From the NCBI GenBank assembly GCA_030446715.1, contig JAUJMU010000006.1:1-64000 (forward strand): 64,000 nucleotides of DNA. Direction: 5' to 3'. This DNA is from Cytophagales bacterium. Its GTDB lineage: Bacteria; Bacteroidota; Bacteroidia; Cytophagales; 172606-1. The notes under the pieces were generated by a model. That model was not told the DNA's origin and made no database searches. It saw nothing but the letters and a program-made list of their open reading frames with translations. The translations under genes were made by a program, and so were the position numbers. Positions within the stretch are counted from its first letter, which is position 1. Each line of letters opens with the position of its first letter. Positions 57,547 to 64,000 of the stretch are shown here, piece after piece.

Positions 57547-59850
57547 ATGGGAATTAAAATAAAATTGCCAGCAGTAATGGTCCAGAGGTTTTCCGGCCGC
57601 AGCAAAAATTATCAGCTGATAATCCGCCGGGCCTGGCTGGTATTTTGTTCTGGTCTTCTGCTCTTCAGCTTTTATGTCTGGTCGGTGAGCACCAATCTGT
57701 TTGACCTGTTTGGCAAAATGCCAAGTCTGCGGCTGCTGGAAAATCCCCGCAACGACCTTGCCTCTGAAGTTTACTCGGCCGATGGGGTTTTGCTCGGCAA
57801 ATATTTTACCGAAAACCGCAGCCCGGTAGACTTCGGGGAAATTTCCCCGCACGTAATCAATGCCCTGCTTGCGGCCGAGGACATCCGTTTTGAACGCCAT
57901 TCCGGCATTGACTTCAAAGGAACTTTTGCCATTCCTGTCTATCTGCTTATCGGAGAAAAACGCGGCTCCAGTACCATTTCGCAGCAGCTGGCCAAAAACC
58001 TCTACAATATCCGCAGCACCGAAAATACCGGACCCATATCAGGTATTCTGATTGACAAAACCAAGGAGTGGCTGACGGCCATTAAAATAGAAGGCAGCTA
58101 CACCAAGCAGGAAATCATCACGATGTACCTCAATACGGTGTACTTCGGCAGCTTTACCTATGGGATAAAATCCGCGGCCCGCTCCTTTCTGAAAAAAGAA
58201 CCGCACCAACTGGAGCCTTATGATGCGGCGCTGCTGGTGGGCATGCTCAATAATCCGGCCCACTACAGTCCGGTACGGCATCCGGAGAGAGCCCGCTGGA
58301 AGAGAAATTCTGTGCTCCGGAAAATGCGGGATCATCATTTTATCGGCGACGAGGCCTGTAAAAAATTTTCCAGCCTGCCGCTTGGGCTGAAGTTCAGTCC
58401 CGAAAATGCCAGCCGTGGCCTCGCCACCTACCTGCGGGGGTACATCGAGCCTGAACTGGTGCGATGGGCCAACAAAAACAACTTTGATCTGTACACTGAC
58501 GGCCTGAAAATCCGGACCACCATTGATTCACGGCTGCAACGGCACGGCGAAGAAGTAGTAGCGGCGCAGATGGCTGCCCAGCAGGAAAAATTTGTGGCGC
58601 ACCTCGGCGGACAGACGCCCTGGGTGAGTACTGAAGGTCTGCCCCGGAAAGACTACATCCGGGATGCTGCCCTCCGGTCGGCCCGGTTCAGGCAGTTGAA
58701 AGAACAGTACGGAGATGAGGAAGACTCCATCTGGACGGTAATGAAAACCCCCGTGCCCATGCGGGTATTTTCGTGGAGTGGCGAAATGGATACCCTGCTG
58801 AGTCCCCTTGATTCGATCCGGTACTACAAGCAGTTTCTGCATACCGGACTGCTGTCCATGGACCCGGTTTCCGGTACCGTCAAAGCCTGGGTGGGCGGAA
58901 TCAATCATCAGTACTTCAAATATGATCACGTAAAGCAGGGCCGCCGCCAGCCGGGCTCGGCGTTCAAACCCATTGTATACGCGGTGGCGGTCGAGAAAAT
59001 GGGCTACACGCCCTGCACGCAGGAACTGGACGCCCCGATCTCCATCGGCGACTGGACAGCCCGCAATTACAGCCGGTCTTATACCAATGAACCCGTCATC
59101 CTGCGGCAGGCCATGGGGCAGTCGCTGAATACGGTACCGGCCCGGATCACGCAGAAAATCGGCGTTTCCACCATTATTGATTATGCCCGGCGGCTCGGCA
59201 TTACCAGTCCGCTGCGGCGGTACCCGGCCATCTGCCTTGGCACGGAGGCCCTGTCGGTGTACGAGTTGCTGGGGGCTTACAGCACTTTTGCCAACGGCGG
59301 CGTATGGGCCCTGCCCCGGATCATTACCCGGATTGAAGACCGTTACGGCAACGTGCTGCAGGAATTCACAACCCAGCGCCGGGAAGTAATGAATCCGGAA
59401 CACGCCTACCTGATGACTGATCTCCTGCAGAGCGGACTTCAGGCCCGGGGTTCGGCTCAGGCCCTGCTGCAGTACAGCTTTACCCGGGGCAACGGCGTGG
59501 GCGCAAAAACCGGTACGACCCAGAATTATTCCGACGGCTGGTGTGTGATTCTGACTCAGAAACTGGCGACGGCAGTCTGGTTCGGGGGCGACGATATGCG
59601 CATTCACTACCGCGACGCCAATGGCACGGGCTCCCGGACCGCTCTGCCCATTGCGGGTGAATTCATGGAACGGGCATTTGCCGACCCGGTGGTTGATCTC
59701 ATAAAAGCACCGTTCAGAGCTCCCGGTAACCTTTCGGTGAATCTTGATTGTAATTTCAATCAACAGACGGTGCATCAGGCAGATTCCACTTATTACGTGC
59801 CGCCCCGGGCAGATTCACTCAAGGACGTCGGGTTCAGGCAGGAATTTTGA
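57547..59850 (+). CDS. class A penicillin-binding protein (PBP1A-type)
   Basis: A 767-residue bifunctional peptidoglycan synthase. A transmembrane helix is at about 27-46, the GT51 glycosyltransferase domain at about 75-255 with Glu111 in AAEDIRFERH and the GSSTISQQLAKNLYN motif. The transpeptidase domain has Ser471 and Lys474 in GSAFKP, SLN in QSLNT, and Lys654 in KTGTT. All catalytic motifs are intact. It polymerises and crosslinks the cell wall at the inner membrane. The start is ATG 57547, preceded by an in-frame GTG. Single gene; DUF4268 follows 69 bp later. Confidence 0.93.
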   Translation: MGIKIKLPAVMVQRFSGRSKNYQLIIRRAWLVFCSGLLLFSFYVWSVSTNLFDLFGKMPSLRLLENPRNDLASEVYSADGVLLGKYFTENRSPVDFGEISPHVINALLAAEDIRFERHSGIDFKGTFAIPVYLLIGEKRGSSTISQQLAKNLYNIRSTENTGPISGILIDKTKEWLTAIKIEGSYTKQEIITMYLNTVYFGSFTYGIKSAARSFLKKEPHQLEPYDAALLVGMLNNPAHYSPVRHPERARWKRNSVLRKMRDHHFIGDEACKKFSSLPLGLKFSPENASRGLATYLRGYIEPELVRWANKNNFDLYTDGLKIRTTIDSRLQRHGEEVVAAQMAAQQEKFVAHLGGQTPWVSTEGLPRKDYIRDAALRSARFRQLKEQYGDEEDSIWTVMKTPVPMRVFSWSGEMDTLLSPLDSIRYYKQFLHTGLLSMDPVSGTVKAWVGGINHQYFKYDHVKQGRRQPGSAFKPIVYAVAVEKMGYTPCTQELDAPISIGDWTARNYSRSYTNEPVILRQAMGQSLNTVPARITQKIGVSTIIDYARRLGITSPLRRYPAICLGTEALSVYELLGAYSTFANGGVWALPRIITRIEDRYGNVLQEFTTQRREVMNPEHAYLMTDLLQSGLQARGSAQALLQYSFTRGNGVGAKTGTTQNYSDGWCVILTQKLATAVWFGGDDMRIHYRDANGTGSRTALPIAGEFMERAFADPVVDLIKAPFRAPGNLSVNLDCNFNQQTVHQADSTYYVPPRADSLKDVGFRQEF

Positions 59851-59919
59851 CTCCGGTATGGGTGTTTGAAAAGCAGTTGCCGACCAAATTGGCTGAAAAT
59901 TTTTCACAATCAGGCACCC

Positions 59920-60381
59920 ATGTATTCAAAGGCAGAAGCTTCACAAATCAGGCAGTCATTCTGGACTACGTTCGGGCGGTATATTGCCCCGCATCCTTCG
60001 GCAGAGGGGGTGAAGGTAAATTGGTTAAATTATAAAACGGGAGTAAAACACGTATACTTCCGCATGCATGCCGATAATCACCTGGCCAGTATCGGGATAG
60101 AAATTACCCACCCGGATCCTGGAGTTCAGGAACTGTTTTTCCTGCAGTTCACCGAACTGAAAACCATGCTGGGGAGCCTGATGGAAGAGAACTGGGAGTG
60201 GAAACTGCATACTACCGATGCACACGGCCAGAGTATCAGCCGGATATATAAAGAAATCACTCCGGTCAATGTATTCGATCGGGAAGACTGGCCAGCCCTG
60301 ATCTCCTTTCTGAAGCCCCGGTTAATAGCTCTTGATGAATTCTGGACCGATGCAAAGTACAGCTTTGATTCGTTAAAGTAA
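59920..60381 (+). CDS. DUF4268 domain protein
   Basis: A 153-residue protein from ATG 59920 (MYSKAEASQIRQSFWTTFGR). The DUF4268 pattern is visible: WLNYKTGVKHVYFRMHADN, IGIEITHPDPGVQELFF, NWEWKLHTTDAHGQSISRIY and VFDREDWPALISFLKPRLIA, closing with LDEFWTDAKYSFDSL. The fold is related to restriction-endonuclease-like proteins, but this stand-alone version is a small protein of unknown role. ATG 59866 would add 18 unconserved residues. It lies on the same strand 69 bp after the penicillin-binding protein. Confidence 0.8.
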   Translation: MYSKAEASQIRQSFWTTFGRYIAPHPSAEGVKVNWLNYKTGVKHVYFRMHADNHLASIGIEITHPDPGVQELFFLQFTELKTMLGSLMEENWEWKLHTTDAHGQSISRIYKEITPVNVFDREDWPALISFLKPRLIALDEFWTDAKYSFDSLK

Positions 60382-61231
60382 TGCTATCAACAGTAATACA
60401 ACCTATAATATACCTCCTCATCCGATGCTCTTTTCCAGATAGTTCGGCCGATCGTTCCTTCCCTGAAAGTCAGAATAAAGGCAGAGATCAACTGATTCTG
60501 AACCAAAATGCAGTTTTCCGGCTGTTTTTTTTGTTTTGGTGCTTCTCATTGATGAGGGAGCCAGACACTTTTTTTGAGTAAGCGCAATGCCCTGACCGGC
60601 CAGTGAGCAGTAGCTGCAAGTACTTGATCTGCCATTACATGCCGGATGAAAGGTATCTGCCTCTTTTATCAATCAGACACCATGCTATAACTGTCAAATG
60701 CCTTGTGTGCTTCCCTGCTTTCATTTACGGCAGGTGACTGCCCGGGGAATAAAATATTTCTTCTTTCCTGCAAAATCCCGGCTGATCTGCAAATCAGCCC
60801 ACTTTCTTCTTCTCCACCTCCTGGTTCAGAAGCCTTTTCTACAATAAACATTTTCCTGATAAAAGCGCTGGTTATACAGAGTTTACCCTGCCTCTCTGCT
60901 GATACTGATTATATCATCCAGGGGGGATAAAGTCCGGTAAGCGCCAGGAACCTACCCGAGTACCCAATACAAAAAGCATGAGGATCAAAATATTTATATA
61001 ACGCGCCTTCGCTGGCAATGTGCTTTCAGGGCCCATATTGGCAGGTGGACCGCAGGTAAGCCATTGTAGTTTTGAAAATAAGCTCTGACTGTCTGAAGTA
61101 TGGACAAGAAAATACCTGCTGATATGGCAAATAATTGAGTCCATTTCTTCAGTAATCCTTCTCTGAAGCTATTTGACCAACAGTCAGTACGGTTGCTTAT
61201 ATTCAGCTATAAAATTGAACCCATGTATTTC
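60382..61231. other. gene-poor region
   Basis: About 850 bp without a gene that I can support. Sequence is AT-rich with several long T runs, and short frames have no recognisable features. A decayed gene or regulatory region for the following glycosidase may be present. Confidence 0.5.
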
Positions 61232-63466
61232 ATGAAAAAGACGACACTATCTTTAGTCCTATTTTTCTTTTCACTTGTAAGTTTCTCCCAGACGGCCCCT
61301 TCCGGTCCGGCTCCTGGTAATAAAATACCTGTTGATGGAAGCAGGTGGTATACTTTAAACAGCAACGGCGACAAAATTGAAGATCTTTTTGACGGCCGGA
61401 CAAACGCCGGGCCTGAGATCGGCTGGGGGAAACTGATCAGCAGTTCTGATATTATTTATCCACTCTCGGAAGGTGAGGAGATGGTTATTGAAAGCATCAG
61501 GTTCTTTGATGGCGAAGGTATATTCAGGAACAACCCGATGACCCTTGCCATCATAGATGCCAACTGGAACCGGACGTCATTTGCCACATTTACCGGCGAA
61601 CAGTACCAGATGTGGGTTGGGCCTTATCCGGCCCGGCCCAACAGCTTCAGACTGGACACGCCGGTCAGAAATGCCAGATACCTGGTCATCACTACTTCCG
61701 GATCTTATCCGACTGAAATCGAGTTTTACGGTACTCACAAGCCCGGCCGGCAGCCCGGTACAGCATCTTCTGCCCTCCTTGCCAGCCAGAAACAGATAAA
61801 ACTCAAACAAACCACCGGAATCAACGCTTTTGAGTGGGACTATCAAAATCCCCGGGCTACCTCTGCAATTGACGAAAGCAAAATGTCAGTTATGCAGAGC
61901 TTCAAGGGTTTTCGCCATTATATGGACTGGGAGAAGCTGGAGCATACGGAAGGTAAATATACTTTTAACCCGACTTACAGTGGAAACTGGAACTATGACG
62001 TTATCTATGCCCGATGCAAAGCAGAGGGTATTTTAGTACTGGCATGTCTGAAAACCTTGCCTAAGTGGCTGGTGGATACCTATCCGCTTGAGCAGCGGGA
62101 TCATGAAAATGTCCCGGCCCGGTTCGGCAAGGATCTTAATGACCCCAAGTCATACATAGAGCAGGCGAAGGTTGCGTTTCAATACGCAGCCCGGTATGGA
62201 AGCAATAAATCAGTAAATCCTTCCCTTTTAAGTGTGAGCACAACCTTGAGGTGGACAAATGATCAGCCAAACCAGGTTAAGATCGGGCTGGACCTGATCA
62301 GGTATTTTGAATGCGAAAACGAAAGGGATAAATGGTGGAAGGGACGGCAGGCCTACCAGACTGGCCGGGAGTATGCCGCTAATTTATCGGCATTCTATGA
62401 CGGTCATAAAAATACCATGGGACCCGGTGTAGGAGTTAAAAATGCCGACCCCAATATGGTAGTTGTAATGCAGGGAATGGCCAGTCCAAACCTTGATTAC
62501 GTGAAAGGCATGATTGACTGGTGCAAGCAATACCGGGGCTACAAGCCCGATGGGAAGGTAAACCTGTGCTGGGACGTGATTAATTATCATTATTACACCA
62601 ATGATCTGAATGCCTCCCAAACGGGAACAAGGACACGGGGAGCTGCGCCCGAGGTGTCAAATGCTGCCGAAATAGCCCGCCGTTTTGTTCGCTTTGCCCA
62701 TGAGGAGGCTTACGGCATGCCCGTGTGGAATACTGAAGTGGGTTACGATATCCATCCCGGCAGTCCTCAGAAGGCCATTGCCATCGGCAACAAAAGCGTG
62801 CTGGAAACTCAGGCAGACTGGAGTCTGAGAACTTCGCTGCTTTATGCCCGCAATGGGGTTGAGGGTGTTTATTTTTACATGGCACAAGATGTGGTCAACG
62901 CCGGAACCCAGTATTCCACATGCGGCCTGCTCAATGGGGACGGCACACGCCGGCCCGCGGCCGATTACCTGTACCAGACCAACAAATTATTTGGTGAATA
63001 CTACTATCGTGAAACCATCAACGCTGACCCTATTGTAGACCGGTACGAACTGAATGGTAAGTCGGCATATGTAATGGTAGTACCGGACGAGAAAGGCCGG
63101 ACCGCTGATTATACGCTGAACCTTGGCAGCGCGGCTGCCGCAAAAATATATACCCCGAAGGCCGGCAGTGACAACATGACTGAACAGGTAGTGAATACTA
63201 CCAATGGCAGCGTTACCATCAGAGTTACGGAAACACCCGTGTTTGTAGTGGCTGTGGAAGCAACTACGGTAACTCCTCCGGCAAACCAGCGGCCTTCAGT
63301 GATCATCACCGCTCCGGTAATGAACACCCGGCTGCCGGCCCCGGCCACTATCAATATCAGAGCAACTGCCACGGATGCGGATGGCTCGGTGGCAAGGGTA
63401 GAGTTTTTTTCCGGAACCACTAAAATCGGCGAAGATACCGACGGCACCAACGGCTGGAGTTATTGA
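61232..63466 (+). CDS. modular clan-A glycoside hydrolase (GH39/GH5-like), interrupted near the end
   Basis: The open frame codes for 744 residues from ATG 61232 (MKKTTLSLVLFFFSLVSFSQ, signal peptide about 1-20). Residues about 35-170 form a discoidin-like beta-sandwich (TLNSNGDKIEDLFDGRTNAG). The TIM barrel (about 190-590) has the acid/base Glu364 in ECENERDKWW and the nucleophile Glu502 in WNTEVGYD. Residues about 685-744 are an Ig-like domain ending GTTKIGEDTDGTNGWSY. The frame stops at 63466, where sequence scrambles. The protein surely continued into a Pro/Thr-repeat linker and another Ig-like copy, as the right edge shows. It is secreted and acts on a plant- or algal-type glycan; substrate unknown. 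Confidence 0.8.
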   Translation: MKKTTLSLVLFFFSLVSFSQTAPSGPAPGNKIPVDGSRWYTLNSNGDKIEDLFDGRTNAGPEIGWGKLISSSDIIYPLSEGEEMVIESIRFFDGEGIFRNNPMTLAIIDANWNRTSFATFTGEQYQMWVGPYPARPNSFRLDTPVRNARYLVITTSGSYPTEIEFYGTHKPGRQPGTASSALLASQKQIKLKQTTGINAFEWDYQNPRATSAIDESKMSVMQSFKGFRHYMDWEKLEHTEGKYTFNPTYSGNWNYDVIYARCKAEGILVLACLKTLPKWLVDTYPLEQRDHENVPARFGKDLNDPKSYIEQAKVAFQYAARYGSNKSVNPSLLSVSTTLRWTNDQPNQVKIGLDLIRYFECENERDKWWKGRQAYQTGREYAANLSAFYDGHKNTMGPGVGVKNADPNMVVVMQGMASPNLDYVKGMIDWCKQYRGYKPDGKVNLCWDVINYHYYTNDLNASQTGTRTRGAAPEVSNAAEIARRFVRFAHEEAYGMPVWNTEVGYDIHPGSPQKAIAIGNKSVLETQADWSLRTSLLYARNGVEGVYFYMAQDVVNAGTQYSTCGLLNGDGTRRPAADYLYQTNKLFGEYYYRETINADPIVDRYELNGKSAYVMVVPDEKGRTADYTLNLGSAAAAKIYTPKAGSDNMTEQVVNTTNGSVTIRVTETPVFVVAVEATTVTPPANQRPSVIITAPVMNTRLPAPATINIRATATDADGSVARVEFFSGTTKIGEDTDGTNGWSY

Positions 63467-63615
63467 CCGTAAAAGCGGAACGGTGTGGCGGTTACTCCGG
63501 CACCTACGAACTGACCGTAAAAGCGACCGATACAGCCGGTGCCAACCTGGCACCTCCGGTTACTGCACCTCCCATCCGCACCACCGGCCGGTGCCGGTTA
63601 CCGTTTTTTTCGGCA
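63467..63615. other. scrambled segment between two Ig-like domains
   Basis: The words GACCGTAAAAGCG occur twice (about 63468 and 63512), and pieces of the expected GTYELTVKATDTAGA sequence are seen in two frames. The segment looks like a wrongly joined copy of the repeat or a recent deletion. Confidence 0.5.
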
Positions 63616-63619
63616 TCCA

Positions 63620-63812
63620 TCACAGTCCGGCAGCAGTGACTCCAGTTACTCCGGCACCTCCGGTTACCTCCGGCACCTCCGGTTACTCCGGCACCTCCGG
63701 TTACTCCGGCACCTCCAGTTACTCCGGCACCTCCGGTTACTCCGGCACCTCCGGTTACTCCGGCACCTCCGGTTACTCCGGCACCTCCGGTTACTCCGGC
63801 ACCTCCGGCAAA
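63620..63812 (+). repeat. 18-bp tandem repeat encoding a Pro/Thr/Ala/Val linker
   Basis: About nine units of CCGGCACCTCCGGTTACT, coding for (T-P-A-P-P-V)n in the frame of the Ig-like domains. One unit near 63672 has an extra base that shifts the frame. It joins two near-identical Ig-like copies, and array length should be variable among strains. Confidence 0.8.
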
Positions 63813-64000
63813 CCAGCGGCCTTCAGTGATCATCACCGCTCCGGTAATGAACAGTCAGTTTACCGCTCCGGCTTCAATTTCCATCCGCACCACTGCCACG
63901 GATGCGGATGGCTCGGTGGCAAGGGTAGAGTTTTTTTCCGGAACCACTAAAATCGGCGAAGATACCGACGGCACCAACGGCTGGAGTTATTCCTGGAACG
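63813..64000 (+). CDS. second Ig-like domain copy, running off the window
   Basis: It starts PANQRPSVIITAPVMN and repeats the Ig-like copy at 63283-63465; the last 110 bp are identical. The window ends in WSYSWN, which in copy 1 is disrupted after WSY. It is the continuation of the modular glycosidase, or of a homologous tandem repeat. Confidence 0.75.

Noticed and set aside
63483-63950. Gly/Thr/Ser-rich (GTSGYS) frame at the right edge
   Set aside because: It is a shifted reading of the 18-bp repeat; the frame that matches the flanking Ig-like domains encodes the Pro/Thr linker.

Overview
The window looks like a chromosome segment of a moderately GC-rich member of the Bacteroidota, most likely order Cytophagales (Spirosoma-like). 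The signs are an ECF sigma / FecR / SusC / SusD polysaccharide-uptake locus, a MurF-alanine racemase fusion, DUF4421, DUF1206, DUF4268 and RemB/Wzi-like families, and promoters of the Bacteroidota type TAnnTTTG placed 3-4 nt before ATG. No rRNA, tRNA, CRISPR array, phage or complete insertion sequence was recognised. No taxon was tested by alignment.

Layout. 0.3-6.1 kb: small CBM6-like lipoprotein, secreted GH2 glycosidase, M19 dipeptidase and an MHS-type transporter. 6.3-15.2 kb: subtilisin-like lipoprotein protease, a gene broken by a small repeat element, a frameshifted metallo-beta-lactamase-fold hydrolase, a GH3-C/serine beta-lactamase-type fusion, and a GMC oxidoreductase with its gluconate-dehydrogenase-subunit-3-like partner. 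15.6-19.3 kb: beta-carbonic anhydrase and two tandem cyclic-nucleotide-binding-domain histidine kinases. 19.4-28.2 kb: Rpn-type nuclease, SNF2 helicase with SWIM fingers, and the murF-alr fusion, whose 5' end is duplicated around a DUF433/DUF5615 pair. 28.3-34.9 kb: two Gly/Thr/Ser-repeat lipoproteins, a glycosyltransferase, gene remnants, a DUF4421 protein and a sugar isomerase-like protein. 35-42 kb: the Sus-type locus (sigma, FecR, SusC, SusD on the minus strand), of which three of four genes are interrupted. 42.2-51.2 kb: leuS, asnS, a LysM protein, DUF4440, DUF1206 and upp. 51.5-60.4 kb: Wzi/RemB-like barrel, envelope proteins, gmhA, a sugar aminotransferase, a stress-type protein, a 37-residue membrane peptide, a class A penicillin-binding protein and DUF4268. 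61.2-64 kb: a large modular clan-A glycosidase with Pro/Thr-repeat linker and repeated Ig-like domains that runs off the window.

The most interesting signal is leuS. Its reading frame is interrupted, without loss of frame, by a DUF559 (Vsr-like) nuclease domain flanked by inverted repeats. A nuclease-free copy of the same repeat family sits farther along in the same gene, and an AT-rich segment lies just before KMSKS. Second is the murF-alr locus: a DUF433/DUF5615 module lies between two 117-bp direct copies of the promoter and first codons of murF, so that an intact essential gene is regenerated. The window also carries several families of small inverted-repeat elements.

Caution. At least eight genes carry frameshifts, and many are repaired by changing one base in a short homopolymer (four within one 750-bp gene). 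Much of the apparent gene breakage may therefore be sequence error. The two in-frame amber codons in the sigma factor and the element insertion at 8.6 kb are not of that kind.
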